Shown piece by piece: positions 18,141-25,911 of a stretch of DNA of 64,000 nucleotides. Under the pieces are notes generated by a model. That model saw nothing but the letters and a program-made list of their open reading frames with translations, ran no database searches and was not told the DNA's origin. Origin of the DNA: an uncultured Clostridium sp. (GTDB lineage: Bacteria > Bacillota > Clostridia > Clostridiales > Clostridiaceae); assembly GCA_900548455.1 (NCBI GenBank), contig URKQ01000001.1, forward strand, positions 1 to 64,000. Direction: 5' to 3'. Position 1 is the first letter of the stretch, and the number at the start of each line of letters is the position of its first letter. The position numbers and the translations under genes were made by a program.

Positions 18141-19037
18141 TCATATCCCCTTTTTTCTTTTTACAGGAATCCATACCTCACAACTATAATTGTCATATTG
18201 ATTATCATCCCAAAAATATTTTTCCATACATGGTCCCTCTACTTGTTCAAATCCCGAAGTTGGAAACCATTCTAAATATATTCGTCTCCATAAATTTGAT
18301 ATTTCAAATCTATTTAAATTATTGCCTTTCCCATCAAAAACAGCCCAAGTACATGAAGGTATCTCTACTATTTCATATTCATTAGGTATATCTTTATTAG
18401 GAACCTCCCATCCCATCATATATTTTCTACATCCATCTCCATTGAAATCATAATGAATTCCATGTAACATATTCATTTTAGGATATCCTAAAAATTCATT
18501 AATCTTATAGTGTGTTCCATCGTACCAAATTTTATCACAAAATTCTGATATATCTTTATAGAGTACATTATCTACTATGGTTGTTTCAAAATTCACACCG
18601 AAAACCTTAAATTTTTCCTTTTCAACCATCCTATAATTCATTTCACACTCTCCTTTAATCAATATCTGAAATGAGAGTTTTGGAAATGCCTTAATTCTTA
18701 CATTTCCTTTCTTTATCTTTGAAGGCGTTACTCCGTGTAATCTTTGAAAAGCTTTAATAAAAGCATCTAGACTTTTATAACCATATTTCATAGCTACATC
18801 AGTAACCTTTGCATCTTTAGAAGTTAATTCTTCTGCAGCGAGAGTTAACCTTCTATTTCTGACATATTCCCCTAAAGTAAATCCAGTTAAAACATGGAAC
18901 ATTCTCTGAAAATGGTAACGCGATGTAAATGCCACCTTTGCTATTTCATCAATTTCTATAGTTGAATCCAAATTATTTTCAATATATTCAATTGCATTAT
19001 TAAGTCCATTAATTATCTCCAAATTTGTAACCCCCAT
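18141..19037 (-). CDS. AraC-family regulator with GyrI-like ligand domain
   Basis: A 298-residue regulator. Two helix-turn-helix motifs occupy residues 8-108 (IDEIAKVAFTSRYHFQRMFH and VTDVAMKYGYKSLDAFIKAF, ending RLHGVTPSKI). A C-terminal GyrI/Rob-type effector domain (about 125-295) contains MGWEVPN and CTWAVFDGKG. This architecture is that of Rob and relatives, which sense small hydrophobic compounds. The ATG at 19037 lacks a good ribosome site; a TTG at 19022 follows GGGGG with 7-nt spacing and may be the true start. It is coupled to the GNAT gene downstream. Confidence 0.88.
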   Translation of the reverse strand: MGVTNLEIINGLNNAIEYIENNLDSTIEIDEIAKVAFTSRYHFQRMFHVLTGFTLGEYVRNRRLTLAAEELTSKDAKVTDVAMKYGYKSLDAFIKAFQRLHGVTPSKIKKGNVRIKAFPKLSFQILIKGECEMNYRMVEKEKFKVFGVNFETTIVDNVLYKDISEFCDKIWYDGTHYKINEFLGYPKMNMLHGIHYDFNGDGCRKYMMGWEVPNKDIPNEYEIVEIPSCTWAVFDGKGNNLNRFEISNLWRRIYLEWFPTSGFEQVEGPCMEKYFWDDNQYDNYSCEVWIPVKRKKGI

Positions 19038-19190
19038 TAAAGTATATAAAAATGATTAATTTTATTCTCGAATTTCTGTGCTTTAATTTGTCCTTTTTTA
19101 TTTATATTACAACAATTTTATTTAACCATTTTCATTGTAATATTTTTTTAGTAAAAAATACGAGTTATTGTTTTTTTATATTTGAAAAAT

Positions 19191-19240
19191 ATTAAAAAAG
19201 AGCCTTAACAATCATAAAAATTATTAAGACTATCCTTTAT
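19191..19240 (-). terminator. Terminator of a methyltransferase gene, second copy of the 4613 element
   Basis: Shares ATTAAAAAAGAGCCTTAACA with 4613-4660 and continues with AATTATTAAG(A/G)CTATC. It sits just past the stop codon of the methyltransferase gene. One arm base differs between copies, so the stem is slightly weaker here. Confidence 0.6.
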
Positions 19241-19243
19241 CTT

Positions 19244-20026
19244 TTATAGTTTTTTTGCAAGCTGTAAATCTATTGTATCATATATAGTAATAACACCACC
19301 ATTATCATTAATTGCCTCTCTTATTTCATTAAAAAATTTCATCCTTGTTGCTTCTTCCATAGCAATGTGGTCTGAATAAGTACCTAATAATGATGTATAT
19401 TCATCTGCTGTAAAATTTCTTGTGCGATGATAAAGTCTATAAGTTACATCTATGAAACCATATTTATAAGCTATATCTGATATATTTTTTGCATTTTCTT
19501 CGCTATATTCATCTCCACCTAATGAACCAAGCATATACTTTTCATATATACTTTCAAAGGCAGTGTGTATTGCATCGCGCTTCTTGTCTTTATATGGATG
19601 ATTAGCAAATCGTGCAAAAACACCTCCACTTTTTAACATATCAAATACTCTTGTATATCCTATATCTTCAGGAATCCAATGAAAAGCTGTTGCTGAAAAA
19701 ATCAAATCAAATGAATTAGGAACATACTGAAAATCTTCAAACATCATATTTTCAACATTAAACTTATCATAATTTTTAAATTTATTTCTAGAAAATTCAG
19801 CTAATTTATCGCCTAATTCAATTGCAGTTAACCTACAACCTGTTTTAAGTATTGGCAATGTAGCTTGTCCCGTTCCTATTCCAACCTCAAGTACATTACT
19901 TGATGCATTTATTTCCTTTGCTTCAAAAATATCATCATACAGTTCTTTAACATAACCCGGCCGCCACTTGTCATATTCAGTATAAACAGAGTTAAATGTA
20001 ATCTCTAAACCTTTACTTTTCGGCAT
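19244..20026 (-). CDS. Class I SAM-dependent methyltransferase
   Basis: A 260-residue type-11-like methyltransferase. Motif I is NVLEVGIGTGQATLPIL (about 43-59), then TAIELGDKLAEF with the ribose-binding acid, and motif IV SFDLIFSATAFHWI. These are features of the trans-aconitate or UbiE-like small-molecule group. An in-frame ATG lies 30 nt upstream, but the ATG at 20026 follows GGGAGGAG perfectly. The substrate is unknown. It is a single gene, with the terminator at 19191-19240. Confidence 0.88.
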   Translation of the reverse strand: MPKSKGLEITFNSVYTEYDKWRPGYVKELYDDIFEAKEINASSNVLEVGIGTGQATLPILKTGCRLTAIELGDKLAEFSRNKFKNYDKFNVENMMFEDFQYVPNSFDLIFSATAFHWIPEDIGYTRVFDMLKSGGVFARFANHPYKDKKRDAIHTAFESIYEKYMLGSLGGDEYSEENAKNISDIAYKYGFIDVTYRLYHRTRNFTADEYTSLLGTYSDHIAMEEATRMKFFNEIREAINDNGGVITIYDTIDLQLAKKL

Positions 20027-20190
20027 CTTTTCTCCTCCCTTAACTTCCTTACTCATCTTTCCTTAAAGACTATTTACCAAATAAATATCTTCCCTATAGA
20101 TTAGAATTTGTAAAACAAATTTAAACCCAATCAAAGCATTTAAAATCTTTTAAATAATCAACTTGGTATACTTCACAATAAATAATATTT

Positions 20191-21129
20191 TCATATATTA
20201 CCTCCATAAACCTGCAATAATTCTCTAATACGCTTAATAAGCTCATTGCGTATATTTTCTGGAGCTAAACATTCACATTTATCTCCAAATCCCATTAATA
20301 TATTATACCCTAAATCATCAGCTACAAATGGAAAATCAACTATAAATTTATCTTCTCCATAAGCCTGTACATTGTTTTCTCCACATCTTTCAACCATTTG
20401 CTCTCTTAAAGACCAATCAACTAAAAGTTTAATTTTAATAATCCTATTGTCTATCCATCCACCTCCATCTAATTGTTTTGGTTTAAACTCCCTCGGTACA
20501 AATACTCCTTCTAATATTTCAAGATTTGATATTCTAGATAATTTAAATACTCTAAAATCTTCTTTTAAAGTACAATACCCTTGTAAATACCAGTTATTTT
20601 CTTTCAATATTAATTTATATGGTTCTATACATCGTTTACTCATATTTCTATTAAGCCCATAATATTCAAACTGTAAATACTTATTATCATTTAAAGCTTT
20701 TTTTATTTTCTCAATATCAGATTGAAAACTCTTATTTCCCATCCAAGTAGTTAAATCAATAGTTATTTGGTTTGATTTTAATTCTATATCTTTGAACTGT
20801 TCTTTTGGAAGTAGACTTTTAATCTTTTCTAATGTCCCTATAACCTCTTTATTTGATAGTGTTGTAGAAACACTAGATAATCCCATGAGAATTGTTGAAA
20901 TATCTGCAGTGGTAAAAAGCTTTTTATCAATCTTATACTCTTCCATTATACTAATGTCGCCATTCACTCCATTATATGTTATTATAGGTATTCCTGCTAA
21001 GGATATTGCTTCTATATCTCTATATATAGTTCGAGTGCTAACCTCAAACATTTCAGCTAACTTTATTGCACTAATTCTTTCATTGTTTAGTAATACCATA
21101 ATAATGGATATCAGCCTATCTATCTTCAA
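20191..21129 (-). CDS. WYL-domain transcriptional regulator (YafY/DeoR-like HTH)
   Basis: A 312-residue regulator with an N-terminal winged helix (residues 1-60; ISAIKLAEMFEVSTRTIYRDI). The WYL domain follows (about 135-215), containing LKENNWYLQGYCTLKEDFRVF, and then the C-terminal WCX segment. WYL proteins bind nucleotides or other ligands and regulate stress and defence genes. The start codon is TTG with GGAGAG ahead. The palindrome at 21174-21191, between it and the divergent PNPOx gene, is the likely operator for both. Confidence 0.9.
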   Translation of the reverse strand: MKIDRLISIIMVLLNNERISAIKLAEMFEVSTRTIYRDIEAISLAGIPIITYNGVNGDISIMEEYKIDKKLFTTADISTILMGLSSVSTTLSNKEVIGTLEKIKSLLPKEQFKDIELKSNQITIDLTTWMGNKSFQSDIEKIKKALNDNKYLQFEYYGLNRNMSKRCIEPYKLILKENNWYLQGYCTLKEDFRVFKLSRISNLEILEGVFVPREFKPKQLDGGGWIDNRIIKIKLLVDWSLREQMVERCGENNVQAYGEDKFIVDFPFVADDLGYNILMGFGDKCECLAPENIRNELIKRIRELLQVYGGNI

Positions 21130-21173
21130 TAATATCTCTCCTTAAAGTTATTAGTATACTTATTTTTATAACC

Positions 21174-21191
21174 TTGACATAATGCTGTCAA
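21174..21191. promoter_or_regulatory. Palindromic operator between WYL regulator and PNPOx gene
   Basis: TTGACA-TAATGC-TGTCAA, a perfect 6-bp-arm dyad in the 122-bp divergent intergenic region. One arm is also a perfect -35 hexamer for rightward transcription, although no matching -10 stands at 17 bp. Confidence 0.5.
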
Positions 21192-21251
21192 ATTTAGTGT
21201 GATATATTTAATCTGTTGGTAACACTATATAAAACATGGAGGGTATTGTAA

Positions 21252-21674
21252 ATGGATTTTTTAAAAGAATTTAATAGGATTATGCTATCCCAAAAGGAGC
21301 TCGCTCTAGCAACTAGTGTAGATAATAATCCAAATGTTAGAATTATAAACTTTTACTATAACATTTCAACAAAAGGAGTTATCTACTTTTCAACTTTCTC
21401 CGATAATGCAAAAGTTGAAGAATTTGAAAAAAACAATATAGTAGCATTTACTACTATACCATCTAATGGTACTGCGCATATTAGAGTCAATAATGCAACT
21501 ATTGAAAAAAGTAACTTAACAATATTGGATCTAAAGGATAAATTTATCGAGAAAATTCCTGACTATGAAACCACAATAACCGAAGCTTCAGAATGTTTAT
21601 CTCTTTATGAAATCCACTTTAATGAAGCTACTGTTACTCTAGACTACACTCAAAGTGCTATCATTACTTTGTAA
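21252..21674 (+). CDS. Pyridoxamine 5'-phosphate oxidase family protein (FMN-binding split barrel)
   Basis: A 140-residue split-barrel flavoprotein-like domain. Strand order and the segment SVDNNPNVRIINFYY...KGVIYFSTFSDNAKVEEF match the PNPOx-like family. Members bind FMN or F420 and reduce or oxidise diverse substrates. It is too short to be a classical PdxH. It is divergent from the WYL regulator and shares its palindrome, so regulation by it is likely. The ribosome site GGAGGG fits. A hairpin of CCCAAAGATA and TATCTTTGGG arms just after the stop acts as terminator. Confidence 0.82.
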   Translation: MDFLKEFNRIMLSQKELALATSVDNNPNVRIINFYYNISTKGVIYFSTFSDNAKVEEFEKNNIVAFTTIPSNGTAHIRVNNATIEKSNLTILDLKDKFIEKIPDYETTITEASECLSLYEIHFNEATVTLDYTQSAIITL

Positions 21675-21756
21675 TATTAAGTAACCCAAAGATAATTAAA
21701 ATATCTTTGGGTTATTTAATGCTCCATATAAAAAACTATTTTAAAATCAAATTAAG

Positions 21757-22464
21757 TTATATATTGATATTAGCCTTTTTTGCTTGACTGCATAAATCTT
21801 TAACTTTTAGTATATATTCTTTACCATCTTTGATAAAGTGAGTTCCACACTGCCTAAATTGAAATTTAACATTTTTTAATATACATTGATTTCTAATTGA
21901 AAGCACCCAATTATAATTTAAAGGTCTAGCATTTTTATCCGATTCCCCACCTACTATAACTAACTCAACAGTGTCTAGATATTTTTCTATATTAATTTCT
22001 TCTATAAGCGGTTGACAAATTATATTTTTATGTTTTATTGGAAGATTAGAAAATATCTTAAGTCTAAAATCAGCTCTATCTTGATTTTCTATAGTACAAC
22101 CAACAATAACATTATCATAACCGTTACCCCAATCATCAGGAATACATTCTAAAAATCTTTCAATTCTTTTGGTAAGAAAAATAAAATTTAAATCAGAGCG
22201 TTCTCTTATTGTTTTCCAACAGTCATCTCTCCACTCATCAGCTTCTTCAATAAGAAAATCTGTTGAAAAACATAAATATACAGTTTGCCCAGATTTAATT
22301 TTATATTCACCTTTACTGTTTTTAGCAATAGGAGCATTAAAATTATCAGTTTTTATAATATTATTTGTATCCATTCCTCTTTTGGCATCACCTTTATGTA
22401 TGTAGCAAAACTTACAACCTTCACTACATTTATGACAGCCACGCCAAGGATTCCACATTGCCAT
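21757..22464 (-). CDS. DUF5131 (phage Gp37/Gp68-like) radical-SAM-like protein
   Basis: A 235-residue protein of the DUF5131 family, first described from phage proteins Gp37/Gp68. Near the N terminus, GCHKCSEGCKFCY contains C13-x3-C17-x2-C20, the cysteine spacing of a radical-SAM [4Fe-4S] cluster. Later segments (FLTKRIERF, NVIVGCTIENQ, LVIVGGESDKNARPLN, QCGTHF) are family hallmarks. The biochemical function is unknown; nucleic-acid modification is a plausible inference only. It follows the ASCH-domain gene by 12 bp, so the two are co-transcribed. Confidence 0.82.
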   Translation of the reverse strand: MAMWNPWRGCHKCSEGCKFCYIHKGDAKRGMDTNNIIKTDNFNAPIAKNSKGEYKIKSGQTVYLCFSTDFLIEEADEWRDDCWKTIRERSDLNFIFLTKRIERFLECIPDDWGNGYDNVIVGCTIENQDRADFRLKIFSNLPIKHKNIICQPLIEEINIEKYLDTVELVIVGGESDKNARPLNYNWVLSIRNQCILKNVKFQFRQCGTHFIKDGKEYILKVKDLCSQAKKANINI

Positions 22465-22476
22465 AAAAACACCTCG

Positions 22477-22929
22477 CTAAAACTTAGATTTTTCGTAATT
22501 ATAAGGAATGCTGGAACCGACAACTACATCTTCAATTTTTTCAAGTATAAGCCAATCGTCCATATTATTTTGGTGATCAAAATCAAGAGGAGGTATCTCC
22601 CTTACATTTTCAAACTCTACTAAACATATACATTTTCTGTGCCAACGTTGTTGTTGTTTTTGAGACAAGCTTAGAAATTCTTGATTATCATTAAGGACTT
22701 TCTCTATTTCATCTTCAGATAATTTAACAAAATTTTGAACTGATTTTACAGTTGCAGTTGCTGATATTTTCCCTGTACCTTTTTTCATAAAATAAAGTTT
22801 TTCACCATCAAACACCCTGCTATGAGGAATTTTTCTTCCTGCAGCAGCCCTTATTATCATAGTTTTAGAGCCATCCAATATTTTTTCCAATACCTTTTCT
22901 TTATTATCGCAATAAACTAAATGAACCAT
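22477..22929 (-). CDS. ASCH/PUA-like domain protein, partner of the DUF5131 gene
   Basis: A 150-residue single domain with ASCH-like features: an N-terminal helix ILDGSKTMIIRAAAGRKIPH, then the strand pair GEKLYFMKKGTGKISATATV, and a C-terminal strand CICLVEFENV. ASCH folds bind RNA or modified nucleotides. The gene precedes the DUF5131 gene with a 12-bp gap, an arrangement that suggests a substrate-recognition subunit for the radical-SAM-like enzyme. The RNA-binding role is inference. Confidence 0.65.
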   Translation of the reverse strand: MVHLVYCDNKEKVLEKILDGSKTMIIRAAAGRKIPHSRVFDGEKLYFMKKGTGKISATATVKSVQNFVKLSEDEIEKVLNDNQEFLSLSQKQQQRWHRKCICLVEFENVREIPPLDFDHQNNMDDWLILEKIEDVVVGSSIPYNYEKSKF

Positions 22930-22967
22930 TAATTCACCCCTTTTTTATAACTTATTATACGAAGCTT

Positions 22968-23798
22968 CTATTTTGTAAGAACACCGCAAATAGTTTCTCC
23001 TGAATCTGAAAATTCTTTCCCTGCAATATCACCATAAAATTCAAATGTACCGAAGCCAGCGGTTTGAATTTCTGATAACAGTGCTTCCTTAGTAAAAAAA
23101 TGGTCCCATATATTATAGCAATTTACAGCTTCTTCGGTTATAACAATAGACTGCCTTAATTCCGTATTATCTTCATCATCATAATGATAAACAGATTCTA
23201 AACAAATATGTGGCTTTTCGCTAAAAAATCCACTTTCTTTATAGTATTCCCATGAATGACTTTCCTTCTTTCTCATAAGAGGTGTAAATACATCAAAAAT
23301 AAATTTTCCATTCGGCTTTAATGCTTGATATACTTTTCTCAATAAAATAAGTCTATCCGTAATTGATAACGCTGCATAATCACAATATATCAATGTTATT
23401 AAATCAAACTGTTCTATATAATCAATCGTCAAGTAATTTTGGTAATGATACTCGATAGTGCTTTTATTAAGTAATGTTTGTTCCTTTGCATACGCAATGG
23501 AACGTTTAGAAAAATCCACTCCTGTAACAGAATATCCAGCACTATTAAATCGTTCTGCATATAATCCAGGCCCACACCCTAAATCTAGTAATAGCTTATA
23601 TTGAGACGATGGTGCAATTTCTGAAATCCAATTTACTGATTTATCAAGAAATTCAGGTTTGCGAGTTGCCGCATTCCAATTTGGATTTAGATGAGCTGCT
23701 AACATACCTTTAGAGATATGTTCATCATCCCAAAATTTATTTGTGCTTGGAGCATATAATTTAGGCTTGGTTGTATATTTTTTAAGTTCATTAAACAT
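22968..23798 (-). CDS. Class I SAM-dependent methyltransferase
   Basis: A 276-residue methyltransferase. Motif I LLLDLGCGPGLYAERF (about 68-83), acidic loop VTGVDFSKRSI, motif IV FDLITLIYCDYAAL, and post-motif KFIFDVF. It resembles type-25/31 small-molecule enzymes, substrate unknown. It lies downstream of the candidate ncRNA and has its own AAGGAG site. The ncRNA terminator suggests that it starts from a separate promoter. Confidence 0.88.
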   Translation of the reverse strand: MFNELKKYTTKPKLYAPSTNKFWDDEHISKGMLAAHLNPNWNAATRKPEFLDKSVNWISEIAPSSQYKLLLDLGCGPGLYAERFNSAGYSVTGVDFSKRSIAYAKEQTLLNKSTIEYHYQNYLTIDYIEQFDLITLIYCDYAALSITDRLILLRKVYQALKPNGKFIFDVFTPLMRKKESHSWEYYKESGFFSEKPHICLESVYHYDDEDNTELRQSIVITEEAVNCYNIWDHFFTKEALLSEIQTAGFGTFEFYGDIAGKEFSDSGETICGVLTK

Positions 23799-23875
23799 AC
23801 TGACATCTCCTTATCATATCTAATACTTATTTTCCAATATTTAATACATTATAAATAGTATGATTCTCCATAAAT

Positions 23876-24129
23876 AAAAAAGCCGCAGATTTACTCTGCG
23901 ACTTACCTTAAAAAGGTTAGAAATTTCGCCTTGAGAGTAAACATAAAATCACAAATAAACACATTGGTATAACAAATAAACCGTTACTAAATAATTAATT
24001 ATTTAAAATCAGTACACCAACTTATTTAATTTAATGATCTCATTCTACTTCTCCGTGCATCTTATGCTATGCGATTGTTTAGCACTAAGATAGCCGAACG
24101 ACATGCCACCTTCCATAACCATACTATTA
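23876..24129 (-). ncRNA. Candidate structured non-coding RNA, about 250 nt
   Basis: On the minus strand an extended promoter (-35 TTTACA at 24160-24165, 17-bp spacer, -10 TATTAT at 24137-24142 with TG extension) precedes a gene-free stretch. That stretch ends in a strong terminator (GTCGCAGA / TCTGCGGC, 23882-23902, then a T run). Inside is a near-perfect hairpin in the 5' third (TCTTA-G-TGCTA / TAGCATAAGA). The region has no ORF. GC content is locally higher in the 5' domain than in the flanks. Long-range closing pairing GGTTA/TAACC is possible. The class is not identified; raiA-type and 6S-type RNAs are the ones to test. Confidence 0.65.
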
Positions 24130-24258
24130 CATACATATAATAACATAAGATTTATTATATGTAAATAAAAGACTAAAAAACTTATAAATAAGTAAATTGA
24201 AAAAACACCATCTCACGAAGAATAGTACTTTTAATCCTTGATTTATTATAACATAAAA

Positions 24259-25614
24259 TTATCTATGTTCCTGTACTCTGCCACCTTTTCTATTTCCATT
24301 TTGCCCAGCACTACCTTTGCTTCTCTTTTTATTACCATACCAACTGCTCTTTGGTTTTCTATTAGCATCGGTAGTTTTTTTATTAGCACCATTAGGTTTT
24401 CTACTAGCATCAGTAGTTTTTTTATTTGGAGTTTTTTTATCTGATTCTCTCTTTTGCGTAACTTCTTTAGTTATAACCATTCTGTCAAATTCAACATTGT
24501 TAATTACAGGAATGCTTTTCCCTATAGTCTTTTCAATATCTTTAAGTACACTTTTCTCATCAGCATCACAAAATGATATTGCGATACCACTATGTCCAGC
24601 TCTACCGGTTCTTCCAATTCTATGCACATAGGTTTCTGGTACGTCAGGTAAATCATAATTTATAACATGTGTTAATCCATCTACGTCAATTCCTCTTGCA
24701 GCTATATCCGTTGCTACTAAAACTCTTATCTTACCTTCTTTAAAATTACTTAAAGCAAGTTGTCTTGCATTTTGAGATTTGTTACCATGAATTGCTTGAG
24801 ACTCTGTTCCCGTCTTAGTAAGATCTTTTACAATATTATTTGCTCCGTATTTTGTTCTTGAAAATACTAATAATGACTTAATGGATTCATCTTTAAGTAG
24901 ATGCACAAGCAAAGATCTCTTATCTTTTTTTGTAACAAAGTATACACCTTGAGTTATAGTATCTATAGTTGATGAAACAGGTGCTACTTCAACTTTTACT
25001 GGATTTTTAAGAATACTGTTTACTAAACTCTTAACCTCTGAAGGCATAGTAGCAGAAAATAAAAGATTCTGCCTAACCTTTGGCAATTTAGCTATTATTC
25101 TCTTAACATCATGAACCATTCCCATATCAAACATACGATCAGCTTCATCTAAAACAAAATGTTTAACATTGCTTAAGTCAATGTATTTTTGATTTATTAA
25201 ATCAAGTAATCGTCCTGGCGTTGCAATTAAAACGTCTACACCCTCACCTAATATTCTAGTTTGAGGTTTTTGTGATACACCACCAAATATTACTGTATTT
25301 TTAATATTGATATGCTTACTATAAAGAGCAAAATTTTCTTCTATTTGAATTGCTAGCTCTCTAGTTGGTGCTAATATTAAAGCCTTTATTGTTCTTGATT
25401 TATCTGATTTCTTTTTGTTTTGTACTATGTTTTGTAAAACAGGAATAGCAAAAGCTGCAGTCTTACCTGTACCTGTTTGTGCACATCCTAAAAAGTCTTT
25501 TCCATCTAATAATGATGGAATTGATTGTTCTTGTATTGGTGTAGGATTTATATATCCTGCCTCTGCTAACGCCTTTTGAATTGGTTCTATTATATCTAAA
25601 TCTTTAAATAACAT
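24259..25614 (-). CDS. DEAD-box ATP-dependent RNA helicase
   Basis: A 451-residue RNA remodelling ATPase. Q motif PTPIQEQSIP, motif I AQTGTGKT, motif Ia PTRELAIQ, motif II DEAD, motif III SAT, motif V VATDIAARGID and motif VI HRIGRTGRAG are all intact. A basic, low-complexity tail after residue 385 contains a repeated KTTDA(S/N)RKPN unit and probably binds RNA. It resembles RhlE/CshA-type enzymes used in ribosome assembly and cold adaptation. A long upstream region with a hairpin may be a cold-responsive leader. Confidence 0.95.
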   Translation of the reverse strand: MLFKDLDIIEPIQKALAEAGYINPTPIQEQSIPSLLDGKDFLGCAQTGTGKTAAFAIPVLQNIVQNKKKSDKSRTIKALILAPTRELAIQIEENFALYSKHINIKNTVIFGGVSQKPQTRILGEGVDVLIATPGRLLDLINQKYIDLSNVKHFVLDEADRMFDMGMVHDVKRIIAKLPKVRQNLLFSATMPSEVKSLVNSILKNPVKVEVAPVSSTIDTITQGVYFVTKKDKRSLLVHLLKDESIKSLLVFSRTKYGANNIVKDLTKTGTESQAIHGNKSQNARQLALSNFKEGKIRVLVATDIAARGIDVDGLTHVINYDLPDVPETYVHRIGRTGRAGHSGIAISFCDADEKSVLKDIEKTIGKSIPVINNVEFDRMVITKEVTQKRESDKKTPNKKTTDASRKPNGANKKTTDANRKPKSSWYGNKKRSKGSAGQNGNRKGGRVQEHR

Positions 25615-25911
25615 TTTTTTCTCCTTTTTAGGACATTATAAAAATTTACTGCCCACCTAAATTATATTATTAAAATAAAGTCTTATTTATTTACAAAAAA
25701 CAAAGAAAGACACTAGCTATGTATAAGTAACAAACCCGTACTTATAGCGAGAGTCTCTCATAATTATCACACAATTGTTTTGGTAAAATATCTTTGCATA
25801 TCTTGTTTGTTCTTTGATAAAACTTCTTTTATTAGCACATTCGCTATCTTTCCATTATATCATACCAATTAATTTACCACAATACTTTTTAAAAACTCTT
25901 TAATTATCTAA
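25615..25911 (-). other. Leader/intergenic region upstream of the DEAD-box gene
   Basis: About 300 bp without an ORF. The only clear structure is a hairpin at about 25710-25757 built from TATAAGTA / TACTTATA with GCTA/TAGC flanks. It could be the terminator-like end of the Bce operon or part of a 5' leader of the helicase gene. No known riboswitch pattern was recognised. Confidence 0.4.

Noticed and set aside
20792..21145. Rightward 117-codon ORF
   Set aside because: Shadow of the WYL regulator's helix-turn-helix coding region on the other strand.
25615..25911. Riboswitch upstream of the DEAD-box gene
   Set aside because: Only one simple hairpin is visible and none of the aptamer consensus elements I know could be recognised.
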